Part shown: positions 44,755-53,376 of the stretch, piece after piece
Layout of the letters: each line of letters starts with the position of its first letter
How positions within the stretch are numbered: the first letter of the stretch is position 1
Source: CAYNWT01 sp964450955
GTDB lineage: Bacteria; Planctomycetota; Planctomycetia; Planctomycetales; Planctomycetaceae
Assembly (NCBI GenBank): GCA_964450955.1
Contig: CAYVFI010000028.1
Coordinates: forward strand, 28,947-92,946
Length of the DNA: 64,000 nt
Direction of reading: 5' to 3'
Made by a program: the position numbers and the translations under genes
Notes under the pieces: model-generated
Told to the model about the DNA's origin: nothing
Databases searched by the model: none
The model's input: only the letters and a program-made list of their open reading frames with translations

Positions 44755-45735
44755 TTATTGCATCATGTGCGTCACAATCGTGGCCACGAATTCGCGATTG
44801 TAAAGACGCTCCGCATCAAACAAACCACCAGTGCTGAAGACGTTCATTTCGATGACTTGATCGTTGACCAAATCGATGCCGGCCAGCATAACCCCCTGTG
44901 AATTCAGGAATTGAGCCGCGTGCTTGGCGGCTTCAAGCATCGCGGGCGTGGGCTCGATGGCACAGGCGGTCCCACCGGCATGTAGGTTGCCCCGAAAGTC
45001 GCCCGTGGCAGGGACTCGGTGAATGGCTGCAACTTTGCCGTCGATCTCAAGTGGTTTGCCATCGAGAACGACCAGGCGAACGTCGCCGCGCTGATCCCAT
45101 GGCACGAACTCCTGACAGATAACAGAGCCGCGCGTTTGTAGCTCTGCGATCGTGCTGACGTCATCCTGGTTCAACGGTGAAACCAGCTTGTGAACACCCT
45201 CGCCGCGCGAGCCGACGATCGGCTTGACGATACATTCATCAATTCCGTTGGCAAAGGCAACAAGTTGATCCAGCGAATCTGTGATAATCCCCGCCGGTCG
45301 ATAGCGTGCATTCAACCCGAAGAGTGATGACTTGGCGGCGAGACGAAACAGCTGAGTTGGACGATTTATGACTCGAACCCCGGCAAAATCCAGTGCAGCC
45401 AGCGTCCACAGTGCAGCCTGATGCTGCTGCTTCCGGTCAGGATCACGGCCCGGGTTGGTTCGTAGAATGACCACGTCACCGGCCGAAAGATTGAAGGTCT
45501 TCAGAGAAGCCTCGCGCAGTTGGGCAATGTCCGTGGAAGAATGGAGGCGATCGATACAGCTCGCGGTTGCAGAACATGCAATACCGGCGGCCTCGTCCTT
45601 CATCGTGATTCGGATCCCCTCAAGATCTCCCACGTAAAGTTCGACGGCTCGCCGAGACAATTCAGCAATAAGCATCGCGGTTGACTGCCGGGATGTCAGC
45701 TCGCTGATTCGATTGACGATAACGAGAACCTTCAC
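44755..45735 (-). CDS. RimK/GshB-like ATP-grasp ligase
   Basis: A 326-residue ATP-grasp protein. ATP-grasp features: IVKPIVGSRGEGVHKL (glycine-rich P-loop analogue), ICQEFVPWDQRGDVRLVVLDGK, and the metal-binding end LAGIDLVNDQVIEMNVFSTGG. These enzymes join a carboxylate to an amino group through an acyl-phosphate, as in glutathione synthesis or RimK tailing of ribosomal S6. I prefer the GTG at 45735, preceded by an AGGA eight bases upstream; an ATG at 45753 overlapping the previous stop is an alternative. Last of a three-gene operon with the deacylase and the second ATP-grasp-like protein. Confidence 0.82.
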   Translation of the reverse strand: MKVLVIVNRISELTSRQSTAMLIAELSRRAVELYVGDLEGIRITMKDEAAGIACSATASCIDRLHSSTDIAQLREASLKTFNLSAGDVVILRTNPGRDPDRKQQHQAALWTLAALDFAGVRVINRPTQLFRLAAKSSLFGLNARYRPAGIITDSLDQLVAFANGIDECIVKPIVGSRGEGVHKLVSPLNQDDVSTIAELQTRGSVICQEFVPWDQRGDVRLVVLDGKPLEIDGKVAAIHRVPATGDFRGNLHAGGTACAIEPTPAMLEAAKHAAQFLNSQGVMLAGIDLVNDQVIEMNVFSTGGLFDAERLYNREFVATIVTHMMQ

Positions 45736-45745
45736 TTGACGGTTC

Positions 45746-46747
45746 CTACGCATTCGGATCGAAGTAGCCGTCTGTATCCAGTCGGCCCAGGTGCAGAATC
45801 CGCGCTCCGGTTTGGCTAATCGGATTGGTGCTACGGCCAATTACAACGCCCGCTTCCGGAGCAAGATATTCGCGAACAAGATCGCCAAACGCGTTGTACT
45901 GCCGGGCGATGACATCACCCTTCTCAACCTTGTCAGTCACATCAGGAAGGACGTTTAAAAACCCGCCACAATCTGTGTAAATCCAATATGACGTGTCGCA
46001 AACGATTGGTGCCGGCGCGTCGGCTGGCTTTCTTGGTGGAAGCATCTGGAGTTCGGACAGAATTCGCATCACGCCGGTCAACGAACGGCGAATCGACTCT
46101 GGCTGGAATCGATGTGGATCCCGGATTTCAACGGTGACTGCCGGAACCCCTTGTTCGGCGACCGCCCCTCGCATCGTGTAATCCGACGGCGGGTCATGCA
46201 GGATAATTTGCGGCCTCAGTAGTCGAGCCATCCTGGCTGTCGTTTGGTTCGACATGTCTGCTCGAACATAAAGCGAATTCACTCGCCCGAAGCTTGCCGT
46301 ATGAAGATCGACAAGGAAGTCGAAACGATCAATGATGTTACTCATCAGACCGTACGCGTACGCCTGCGAAGCATTGCCGCCGCGCTTGCCGGGCATAATG
46401 TGGTTCAGATCTTTGCCATCAGTAAACTCACGTTGCTCGGCCAGCAAGCCGGGAATGTTGGCAACAAGTACCGCCACGATTGTTCCACGAAGACGATTCA
46501 GGTTTACCTTGCGCAGCAGTTCATGCAGCAACGGAATCCCGTTAAGTTCGTTACCGTGCAGCGCCGCGGTAATGCCGAAAGTTGGGCCATCCACTTTTCC
46601 TCTGGCAACCACCACGGGAACGCAAACCGGATTGCTAAGCCCGTTCTCCGCAATCTCGATCAGCAAACGAGTCCGCTCGTTCATCGGATAGTCAGAGACG
46701 CACAATTCGGCGACTTGCTTCGGATCCGGGGGATAATCCATGGTCAT
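45746..46747 (-). CDS. Aspartoacylase/succinylglutamate desuccinylase family hydrolase
   Basis: A 333-residue zinc carboxypeptidase-fold deacylase. Zinc ligands seen: HGNE at 64-67 and DLHT with His149; an EIRDPHR stretch near 218 may supply the catalytic Glu. The C-terminal third (residues 250-330, with [24 protein letters not shown]) is the beta-barrel seen in AstE/ASPA members. It should cleave an amide bond of an N-acyl amino acid or small peptide. Its ATG overlaps the upstream gene by four bases and the RimK-like start follows its stop closely, so all three genes are coupled. Confidence 0.85.
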   Translation of the reverse strand: MTMDYPPDPKQVAELCVSDYPMNERTRLLIEIAENGLSNPVCVPVVVARGKVDGPTFGITAALHGNELNGIPLLHELLRKVNLNRLRGTIVAVLVANIPGLLAEQREFTDGKDLNHIMPGKRGGNASQAYAYGLMSNIIDRFDFLVDLHTASFGRVNSLYVRADMSNQTTARMARLLRPQIILHDPPSDYTMRGAVAEQGVPAVTVEIRDPHRFQPESIRRSLTGVMRILSELQMLPPRKPADAPAPIVCDTSYWIYTDCGGFLNVLPDVTDKVEKGDVIARQYNAFGDLVREYLAPEAGVVIGRSTNPISQTGARILHLGRLDTDGYFDPNA

Positions 46748-48180
46748 GACATGATCTCCGATGCCAGACGTTTGTCTGGATTAATCGACAGAAACAAACG
46801 TCGCCTGAACTTGCCCTTAGTCGTGACCAGCCCGCGAGCCATCTCGTCAATCGCGCATATTGACATCACAGTTTGTACGTAACCTTCGATTAAGTCATCC
46901 AGTCCCAGCCCAAGCCGATTGAAGTCGCGACTGTCGACCAGCAACAACCGTTCGGGCTGCGTCGTCCACGACCCGTCGGGAGCACGAACAGAGAGATTTG
47001 TCCCAAGCATATCCCACGATGGCTGATCGGGGCTCAACGTTGTTCGCAGCGGTTCTTTCGCTCGACGCGCGTAAACCGCGACAGGAACAAAGCCGTCGAG
47101 AGTAGCGGTCACCATGAATCGCACGTCGTTGACATACAAATTCAACCGTTTGTCGGGCATGGTGCCAACGTGAAACAATCGACCGCTGGCCGTCTGCGAA
47201 CTCCACTTCGAATTACCAATCAACGCCTGCACGATAAACTGATCGTACTGATGATCCTCCTCCATGAAGGACTCAAGCTCTGCGGAATTTGTAATCGTAT
47301 AGACGCCCTGACCGGCGTTCGAGTACGGAACCTTCACAACGGCAACACCGCCCATTCGCTGAACCCACAGCGGGACCTCATCCAGCGTCACGTCCCAGAT
47401 TGTCTCAGGAGTATTGATCTGCAAACCAGCATCCCGGTTCGCCGCGTTGTAAAGGTCATAGGCTTTCGACGCGACAAGTTTGTTGCGCCCGCCAGCAAGA
47501 CAAATCAAAACGGGATTGTAAATCATCGTCTTCGTCAGCGGCGGAATTCGTGACCATGGTCTCTGCGTCACGTACCGAAAGGCAGCGCGAATCGGAACCC
47601 AGCCGTCCTCCGTTTTCACTTCGAGCTGCTGCGTCGTGTTGATTCGAACTGTCGGATCAGGATCATCTGCGTACCATGGAACCAGATGCACCGGTTCGCC
47701 GCTAAGCGTTGCCAACGTCGCAGCATAGCCCGAATTCTCCATCAGGTTCTTGTCATAAAGGACGGCGAGTTCACCTTTCGGTAGCCCTTTCCGCTTCTTC
47801 ATGAACGGCAGGAACGAACGTTCGATCACAGTTTGATAACCGGCTTCTTCCTGAGACTCGTGCAGACGAGGCATCGACTTCTGCCCGGAAGGGCACGAAT
47901 TGGTCTCGATAACAACAACTCGCCGCAGTCCCTCTTCACTGGTCACATGAATCAGATCACATCCTCCCCACCGAAAGTATCGAGGTGGTGTGGCCAGAAG
48001 ATGCTCAACAGCCGCCGCATCAACCTCCGGATGCAGGTGGCAATAGCGACTCACAATTCGCTTGTTACCCAGCTCCAACAGATGTCGAATGAGCGGGTGG
48101 ATTTGCGCGTTCAGGACTCGAGGATAGAAGTGAGCTTCCGGTTCAAACGAACCCGGAGCCACGACGGTAGACTGGTTCAA
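46744..48180 (-). CDS. Large ATP-grasp-like protein, first gene of a ligase operon
   Basis: A 478-residue protein I assign to the ATP-grasp-like group with moderate confidence. Supportive stretches: [60 protein letters not shown] (an ATP-binding Lys and Gly-rich loop), and FIVQALIGN. The order differs from the canonical ATP-grasp, as in circularly permuted or glutathionylspermidine-type proteins. It is coupled to the deacylase by ATGA and probably starts the operon, with the upstream region 48181-48412 supplying the promoter. I infer that it makes or modifies a peptide later processed by its neighbours; no direct evidence. Confidence 0.6.
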   Translation of the reverse strand: MNQSTVVAPGSFEPEAHFYPRVLNAQIHPLIRHLLELGNKRIVSRYCHLHPEVDAAAVEHLLATPPRYFRWGGCDLIHVTSEEGLRRVVVIETNSCPSGQKSMPRLHESQEEAGYQTVIERSFLPFMKKRKGLPKGELAVLYDKNLMENSGYAATLATLSGEPVHLVPWYADDPDPTVRINTTQQLEVKTEDGWVPIRAAFRYVTQRPWSRIPPLTKTMIYNPVLICLAGGRNKLVASKAYDLYNAANRDAGLQINTPETIWDVTLDEVPLWVQRMGGVAVVKVPYSNAGQGVYTITNSAELESFMEEDHQYDQFIVQALIGNSKWSSQTASGRLFHVGTMPDKRLNLYVNDVRFMVTATLDGFVPVAVYARRAKEPLRTTLSPDQPSWDMLGTNLSVRAPDGSWTTQPERLLLVDSRDFNRLGLGLDDLIEGYVQTVMSICAIDEMARGLVTTKGKFRRRLFLSINPDKRLASEIMS

Positions 48181-48378
48181 TGATGAGCACCTCCGATTAA
48201 GAAAAACGCGTAAGTTACCGATGAAGGTCGATAGTTGGCTACCGTACGCAACGCACGGGATCGCAGTTACTGACTCGGTACAGCTGAAACCCTTTCATCC
48301 GTTGTATAGAATAGCGATCGCCAAATCAGGCACCCTCGGCAATCCACCACTCGCCGCGACGTGCCAAAGCAAATATCA

Positions 48379-48407
48379 CGTAAGCTGTTTTTCGAAAACA
48401 ACTTACG
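48379..48407. repeat. Hairpin just upstream of tRNA-Leu
   Basis: Arms CGTAAGCTGTTTT and AAAACAACTTACG pair with one mismatch, with a TCG-containing loop. It ends six bases before the tRNA. It may be a terminator-like or repeat remnant; with no T-tract on the plus strand a tRNA-leader role is uncertain. The rest of 48181-48412 shows nothing I can name. Confidence 0.5.
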
Positions 48408-48412
48408 CCTGA

Positions 48413-48497
48413 GGCCGAGTGGCGGAATTGGCAGACGCACGGGACTTAAAATCCCGCGAGGGTTAACCTCATACGGGTTCGAGTCCCGTCTCGGCTA
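48413..48497 (+). tRNA. tRNA-Leu (anticodon UAA)
   Basis: Full cloverleaf: acceptor GGCCGAG paired with CTCGGCT (first pair G-U), class II D-arm GCGGAATTGGCAGACGC, anticodon stem GGGA/TCCC with loop CTTAAAA giving anticodon TAA, a long variable arm, and T-arm ACGGG-TTCGAGT-CCCGT. Discriminator base A at 48497; CCA is not encoded. The integrase gene ends within its 3' half on the opposite strand. Confidence 0.97.
48469..48497. other. Probable attachment site (att) in the 3' end of tRNA-Leu
   Basis: The integrase stop codon lies at 48469-48471, so its last codons are read from the tRNA T-arm and acceptor. This is the usual arrangement when a tyrosine integrase inserts an element into the 3' end of a tRNA and leaves it intact. 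I could not find a second copy of this tRNA segment in the window, so attR is absent, mutated or beyond 64 kb. Confidence 0.6.
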
Positions 48498-49563
48498 TTT
48501 TTTGTACAGTACTGAGAAGAATAGTAAGGAATTCAGGGGAAATCTCGCCGGGTTCAATACCCGCGTTCTCCATGATTTCGTTCAGTTCCGTTGGGTGCTG
48601 TGCCACTATGTGTGCCACCTTTCCGCTGGCAGCTTCGTAGTGACCATCGTGCACTTGGGCGTAGTGCTTCTGCTGAACTTTGATTGAGTGCCCCATCCAA
48701 TACGCCACTGCTTGCGGCGGATGGCCAGCGTCCAGCAACTCGGTTTCGCACGATGACCGCAGGTTCTGGAACAGTTTGGGCCATGGCTGCTTGCCGGCCC
48801 TCTCAATNNNNNNNNNNNNNNNNNNNNNNNNNNNNNNNNNNNNNNNNNNNNNNNNNNNNNNNNNNNNNNNNNNNNNNNNNNNNNNNNNNNNNNNNNNNNN
48901 NNNNNNNGGGCACGCCTCAAGAACTGCGTTCGCAAGATCCAGATCAACGAAGTAGTCGCGTTCCCGATTCTCAACGATCTCCGCGGGTTCGCCGTCAAAC
49001 GGGTTGCAGTCAATCAACTCGCGCCGCTTCGCAACGGTGAATAACATCTTGCACACGGCAATGTGCTTCCGAATGGTGTTCTCTGCCCGGGTCTTCTTGA
49101 TGCCCGTTTTCGTCTCATACTTCCCCAACCACTCGCGAAACTCCGCGGCTCGCTGAGGTGTAATCGAACGCATGTCGCAGTCGCCAAAGAAGTCTTGAAG
49201 GAACCCCTCGGTTGTCTGCCACTTCAAGATTGTGAGTGGTTTTGCATCCCGGCCCTTCGCCGTCTTGCCAGCATCAATGAATGCTCCGACGAACGCTGTC
49301 AAGTCACTGGAAGCACGCGCTGACACAAGGCCAGCATTTGCGAGCTTACCGTACAGCTTATCTGGCAGCTCCCTCACCCACTTCTGAGTCTGAGGATCAA
49401 TCGCCTGCCGAGCGTCCAACGCGCCAACGAGATAACCAACTCGCAACGCGACACCCTGTGCCTGCGCTTTGGTGATCTTCCCCAACCTAATCTGTTTCCG
49501 CTTGCCACCCGGCATCACGAAAAGAACCCGCCACCCCTTCGCGTCTTTGTTAACGCTCGCCAT
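48469..49563 (-). CDS. Tyrosine-type site-specific integrase, interrupted by an assembly gap
   Basis: N-terminal SAM-like and core-binding regions are present (PLTILKWQTTEGFLQDFFGDCDMRSIT through AENTIRKHIAVCKMLF), and the last catalytic part shows LRSSCETELL (box II Arg), WMGHS and the nucleophile tyrosine in HYAQV. The first catalytic Arg and box I fall in 100 N bases at 48808-48907, so the length and frame across the gap are unproven. Integrases of this kind cut and rejoin DNA at tRNA genes. The gene points toward tRNA-Leu and its C-terminus (AETGLEPV) is coded inside the tRNA. First gene of the element. Confidence 0.9.
   Translation of the reverse strand: MASVNKDAKGWRVLFVMPGGKRKQIRLGKITKAQAQGVALRVGYLVGALDARQAIDPQTQKWVRELPDKLYGKLANAGLVSARASSDLTAFVGAFIDAGKTAKGRDAKPLTILKWQTTEGFLQDFFGDCDMRSITPQRAAEFREWLGKYETKTGIKKTRAENTIRKHIAVCKMLFTVAKRRELIDCNPFDGEPAEIVENRERDYFVDLDLANAVLEACXXXXXXXXXXXXXXXXXXXXXXXXXXXXXXXXXXIERAGKQPWPKLFQNLRSSCETELLDAGHPPQAVAYWMGHSIKVQQKHYAQVHDGHYEAASGKVAHIVAQHPTELNEIMENAGIEPGEISPEFLTILLSTVQKIAETGLEPV
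48808..48907. other. Assembly gap (100 N)
   Basis: Exactly 100 undefined bases, the usual placeholder for a gap of unknown size. About 100 residues of integrase catalytic domain should lie here, more than 34, so the real gap is probably longer. Confidence 1.
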
Positions 49564-49579
49564 TAGAAGTTCCTTTCAA

Positions 49580-50452
49580 TTACGTGCAGCTCGCGGTCTG
49601 CTTCTCTTCTTCGAACTGAGCGAACCTGACCTCGTCCACGACTGGACAGCCAGCCTTGATCCAGGTTCGCAGCTCATCCGACCTCCATCTCGGAGATCGC
49701 CCAAGATAAACCGGCCTAGGCATCCTTCCCTGCCGCACAAGATTGTCAACATGCTTCGTCGTAACTCCACCCAGCAACTCACAGACTCGTTCCTTGTTAT
49801 GCAGTTCCACTTCAGCCTGAGCAGAATCGTGGATGTCTGCCCCGAAACTCGCTGTCCGCAGAGTTGAGCCTGAATTGTCGCGTATCCACTCTCCCTGCGC
49901 GAGGACCATGTCCCAGCGCAGCATCGTTTCGATTTCGCGATCAGCGTCGGAGCCAAGTAGACCGCGGACAGATTCAGCAGAGGGAAGTCCGTCGACCAGC
50001 GTGAACTCCAGCACCTTCGCTATTGGCGATTGCGAGACGGATTCTGGCAACTTCCAGATCGCGGTTTTGAGCTGGCGCAACTCGTCCTTACCGGGTGACA
50101 GGAACCAATCCGCGTAGCTGCAGCCGAGGCAGTACCACAGGTGCAACTCGCTGTCAGTCGCAATCGCCGCGTCACATGTCGTCGCGATCGCGTCCAAGTC
50201 GAGCCAGCTGACCCTGAAGGTCGGTCGAGTGTCAGACCACGGTGGTGGATCCATGGCTTCAATCATGTTGGCTTCGAGATCAATACGCGACAGGATGGCC
50301 CGCAAGCCATCCAGTGGTCTAGGTAACAGGTCAAGGTTCTGATTGATGGTGAGGTCGTACAGCACGTCCGTACCGGGGGCGCGGCTGAAGACCCCAAGGG
50401 CAAAAGCAGCGTCGGATGACTGCCACATCAGCAAGGGCATCGGTTTCTTCAT
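49580..50452 (-). CDS. Element protein with C-terminal helix-turn-helix (AlpA/MerR-like)
   Basis: A 290-residue protein of unknown family. The first 230 residues are mixed alpha/beta with no motif I recognise. From about residue 225 (NKERVCELLGGVTTKHVDNLVRQGRMP) to WRSDELRTWIKAG it has a winged helix-turn-helix of the AlpA/excisionase type. Such proteins commonly act as excision or transcription factors in integrated elements. It lies 16 bases before the integrase start and reads in the same direction, so it may be the recombination directionality factor. It follows the RT gene after 236 bases of hairpin-rich DNA. Confidence 0.65.
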   Translation of the reverse strand: MKKPMPLLMWQSSDAAFALGVFSRAPGTDVLYDLTINQNLDLLPRPLDGLRAILSRIDLEANMIEAMDPPPWSDTRPTFRVSWLDLDAIATTCDAAIATDSELHLWYCLGCSYADWFLSPGKDELRQLKTAIWKLPESVSQSPIAKVLEFTLVDGLPSAESVRGLLGSDADREIETMLRWDMVLAQGEWIRDNSGSTLRTASFGADIHDSAQAEVELHNKERVCELLGGVTTKHVDNLVRQGRMPRPVYLGRSPRWRSDELRTWIKAGCPVVDEVRFAQFEEEKQTASCT

Positions 50453-50522
50453 CTTCTATGTCCTTTGACTGTGAAGTCGCGCGCAGCGGTACCGCAGGTG
50501 GTCGCCGTCACGAGGTGTCACG

Positions 50523-50630
50523 AAAAAAGTTATCAGTCAGCGGCATCCTCCTTGAGGCATGCCGTACAGCGACAATGCCCCGAATTGGGGCGGCTGCGTT
50601 GCAGGTTGTGGTTGTCGTCGCGGTAGCGAC
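50523..50630 (-). ncRNA. Candidate structured RNA downstream of the reverse transcriptase
   Basis: On the RT strand, about 60 bases after the RT stop, three perfect stem-loops follow in about 90 bases: GTCGC-TACC-GCGAC (50617-50630), GCCCC-AATTC-GGGGC (50577-50591), and CGGCAT....ATGCCG with an inner CCT/AGG (50541-50564). A T6 run follows at 50523-50528. No open frame with support covers it. It could be the non-coding RNA used or bound by the RT, or simply a terminator array. Confidence 0.4.
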
Positions 50631-50688
50631 CGAATTATTGACAGGAAGAGGACAACTACATGAACCCGCCGACCGTTCTCTTTGGAGG

Positions 50689-51918
50689 TCATTGAAGCCT
50701 CCCTTCGATCCAGCGGTGTCGTGATGCCTCTGCTGTTCTCTTCAGATCGTTCCATGTGCCTCTCTGCCAGCGGAACCCGCTGTTGCAGGAGAGCCCTTCG
50801 ATCTTCCGGAGGATTCCACGTCGGTCCTTGCTACCCAAGGCTGGTCCGCACGCTCGAAGCCATCCGTTGACAACACTTCGTGCTATCGTCTGTGGGTGGT
50901 CCGTGTCGTGTGCCTTCCGCAATCCTTCTCCCAGCTTGTCGTACGCTTTGGCCGGGATCGAGAATTCCAGTCTCCCGCTTTCCCAGCTTAGGCATAGGCC
51001 AAGTACGTCGGCACTCTCGTGTCGGAGGTTTACCGGGGGACCGTCTTCCTGCTTGAGTCGCATGTTGTACGTTCTCAGACGGTCTTGGGCTCTCCGGAGG
51101 ATTGCGCTGCCTTGATCAGGACACGCAACAAGGTATGTCAAGTTGTCGACGTACCTGTGTAGCTGGCCCAGTAAATCTCCTTGGGCGTGGTGCCCAAGGC
51201 AATGATGGAGCAGAAGCTCCATCGCGGGTGGGCTGTATGGCATGCCTTGCTCAAGCCCAGTGATGATTGAGTACCCATCGCGGGTCCTCAGTATGACTTC
51301 GATCAGCCAAAGCAGGTCGGCGTTCTCGAAGTGGTTTCGGTGTAAGTCCATGATCGGTTCGATGGGAGCTGTTGGGAAGCAGTTCGCCACATCGTCGATC
51401 GCCAGGACAGTATGCCCCGTATCTCGGATGCCTCGCTCAATGCCCCGCCAAACGTCCCAGACGGAGCAGCGCGTACCGGGCAAGTACTGAGCCCAGTAGT
51501 CTCCCAGTGCGAGTTGCAGCGCCTTTGACACCACGCGATCCAATAGGCACTGCAAGAGAAGTTCGCGGCTCTTGCCGTTCTCCTTGGAAATCGTGACTTT
51601 CCGTGGGCAACGTGGCGTGTAAGTCTTGCTCGCGACGACTTCCGCAACGACTCGAGCCGCTTGGTGAATTTCGGTTCCGGTCAATTGGTCGTACGTGAGC
51701 CCGTCAATACCGGCTCCGCGACCTCCATAGCACTTCAGGTAGTTGAAGACCTTAATGAGGTTCTCTGGTTCAGCGATCCTGTTCAGATCAAAGCTGTTCG
51801 GGTCAGTCAACACGTAGCCAGAAAACCTTGGTGCTGATCCACTGCGATCCAGCGAGCTGTCGGTTAGGCCAGCGACAGCTCGATCAACGGCGTTGGCAAT
51901 CAAGCTTCCACTGGTCAT
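50689..51918 (-). CDS. Group II-like reverse transcriptase with a YVDN active site
   Basis: A 409-residue RT without maturase or HNH domains. RT blocks in order: GGRGAGIDGLTYDQLT (64-80), KENGKSRELLLQCLLDRVV (113-130), catalytic block A IDDVANCF (174-181), GMPYSP (225-230, where most have GxPQGSPLSP), block C YVDN (256-259; most RTs have YxDD, so the second Asp is Asn), and VLGLCLSWES. This layout is group II/UG-like rather than retron- or DGR-like. Its ATG overlaps the stop of the helicase-like gene (ATGA), so the two are made together. It may make cDNA poorly or not at all, or may have shifted function. Possible defence or element-maintenance role is inference. Confidence 0.85.
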   Translation of the reverse strand: MTSGSLIANAVDRAVAGLTDSSLDRSGSAPRFSGYVLTDPNSFDLNRIAEPENLIKVFNYLKCYGGRGAGIDGLTYDQLTGTEIHQAARVVAEVVASKTYTPRCPRKVTISKENGKSRELLLQCLLDRVVSKALQLALGDYWAQYLPGTRCSVWDVWRGIERGIRDTGHTVLAIDDVANCFPTAPIEPIMDLHRNHFENADLLWLIEVILRTRDGYSIITGLEQGMPYSPPAMELLLHHCLGHHAQGDLLGQLHRYVDNLTYLVACPDQGSAILRRAQDRLRTYNMRLKQEDGPPVNLRHESADVLGLCLSWESGRLEFSIPAKAYDKLGEGLRKAHDTDHPQTIARSVVNGWLRACGPALGSKDRRGILRKIEGLSCNSGFRWQRGTWNDLKRTAEASRHRWIEGRLQ

Positions 51919-53309
51919 GAGGCTACTCCGTCGAGGCCTCTTAGAAATTCTTTGATGCGGCCCGTACCAAGGTCGGTCCCAAGTTCAAAGATCTCTGCAC
52001 TTCGATACGCTTGTTTGCGTTTTCGAGTGTGCTTTCTGGATACCGAGTGCTGGCAATCTTCGATGTCCACGATCAGCAAATTTCGAGCCCAGTCGTTGCC
52101 GAGTTTGTACCGCAGCCACGGCTGTGGAATCTGAGCGCGTTGCCCACCGCCCGCCCAGACCACACAATCGATGTGCTGTCCATTCTGTTCTCCGGCATCT
52201 TCGACCAAGACGATTTGTTTTGGCGGGTGAGGTTCGCGTTGGATTTGCTCGCGAAGAAGCGACCTCTTGTGTTTTGGGAAACCCCAGAAATTTCTATTCC
52301 CGGTGACGATTGGCCAATCAGGTAGACGCCTTGCCAGCCAGTAGGCGTGTTCCAGGTCTTCCGTCAAGATGGTCACATTGAGCTGCAATCGCGGAGGAAA
52401 ACTCCCGTCGATCCAGCCCTGCGAGTCACGACCCTGCAGTTCTCGCGCGATCTTGGATAGGAGTTGGTTCCGGCGGTCGTTGTACCAGTAGAGCGGCCGC
52501 TGGGGCAGTTGCCCTTCGCTGACCTTGACCTGCGGATGAGCCAAACGGTGCCACTCGACAGCGATGGTTCGCTGCCCCTCTTTTAGCGAAGGCAGTTCAA
52601 GCACGTCCGGTCCGAACGTGCGAAATAGAACATCTCGCTGGTACTGTGTCAGTCTTGATGTGGGTCGCTGCTGCAGTCCGAACAGGCGATATCTGGCACT
52701 GACGCCCCTTAGTGCTTCGATTGCCTTTCTTTGAGTGCAACTCTCGGCAGGCAACACCATGACGACGTCATAGGTGTCGCGGTCTGTCAGTGCCGATTGA
52801 CCGAATGTGGAAAAGGTGACTAACGGATCCGGCTCATCACTTTCTGGATCCACATCCTTGCCCTGGAACTGACTTCTCAGCTTGGTATAGAGCAACCGGA
52901 GAGGCTTATTCTCTGGGCCAAGCACGAAAATTCTGGAGTCCGGAAACGTCCGGATTACCTGAGCGACAACATCGACCGAACTGACGCTGTTGCCCAGTCG
53001 AATGAGCCCGAGGCGATTGGCTCGGACAAACGGACTTATTGTGTTGTGGGCATGAACTTCGGCCCGAGGGCCGTAGGCTGCAGTAAACCAGTCGGACTCG
53101 CGATAGATTTCAACTTGACCGTTCTTCATTCGGCTGATCACGGGAATCAGGCCCTTACTTGGCACGCGTTGATCGCCCAACAGCGGAACTAACCGTTTCT
53201 CCATTACCACCGTGCCGCCGCGTTTGTTACGAACTCTCCGTGCAGTAAAGAGCCGGATCGGGGGCGTGACTGAGATGGTTTGACCGTCGATGTGGATTTC
53301 AGTTCGCAA
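51915..53309 (-). CDS. SF2 helicase-like protein lacking ATPase motifs, coupled to the RT
   Basis: A 464-residue protein from a TTG at 53309 with AAGGA six bases before it; the frame is open further upstream but covers an intergenic repeat. I see helicase landmarks without catalytic residues: YDVVMVLPAES at the Walker B/DEAH position (180-190), RYRLFGLQQRPTSRL where active SF2 proteins have GLTATP, then ILTEDLEHAYWLARRLP and IVLVEDAGEQNGQHIDCVVWAGGGQ resembling motifs IV and V, and a basic C-terminal part. There is no Walker A. So it is probably an inactive RecA-like scaffold that binds nucleic acid or the RT. Homology at this level needs structure prediction. Confidence 0.6.
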   Translation of the reverse strand: MRTEIHIDGQTISVTPPIRLFTARRVRNKRGGTVVMEKRLVPLLGDQRVPSKGLIPVISRMKNGQVEIYRESDWFTAAYGPRAEVHAHNTISPFVRANRLGLIRLGNSVSSVDVVAQVIRTFPDSRIFVLGPENKPLRLLYTKLRSQFQGKDVDPESDEPDPLVTFSTFGQSALTDRDTYDVVMVLPAESCTQRKAIEALRGVSARYRLFGLQQRPTSRLTQYQRDVLFRTFGPDVLELPSLKEGQRTIAVEWHRLAHPQVKVSEGQLPQRPLYWYNDRRNQLLSKIARELQGRDSQGWIDGSFPPRLQLNVTILTEDLEHAYWLARRLPDWPIVTGNRNFWGFPKHKRSLLREQIQREPHPPKQIVLVEDAGEQNGQHIDCVVWAGGGQRAQIPQPWLRYKLGNDWARNLLIVDIEDCQHSVSRKHTRKRKQAYRSAEIFELGTDLGTGRIKEFLRGLDGVAS

Positions 53310-53321
53310 GTGAGATCCTTG

Positions 53322-53342
53322 CAGGTTTGGTAAATAACAACC
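53322..53342. repeat. 21-base direct repeat, left copy
   Basis: CAGGTTTGGTAAATAACAACC lies between the repressor stop and the helicase-like start, in the leader of the latter. An identical copy is at 59665-59685. Shared flanking pieces (CGATT after it; GAAACAACAGG near both) extend the similarity. Confidence 0.8.
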
Positions 53343-53376
53343 GATTGAAACAACAGGTGACGAAGCAGTTGGTGTC

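Noticed and set aside
50453..51918. Diversity-generating retroelement
   Set aside because: I found no template/variable repeat pair with adenine-specific differences, no Avd-like gene, and the RT lacks DGR-type motif context.
50689..51918. Group II intron RT
   Set aside because: No maturase X domain or HNH domain and no domain V-like RNA hairpin was recognised; the gene sits in an operon with ATGA coupling.
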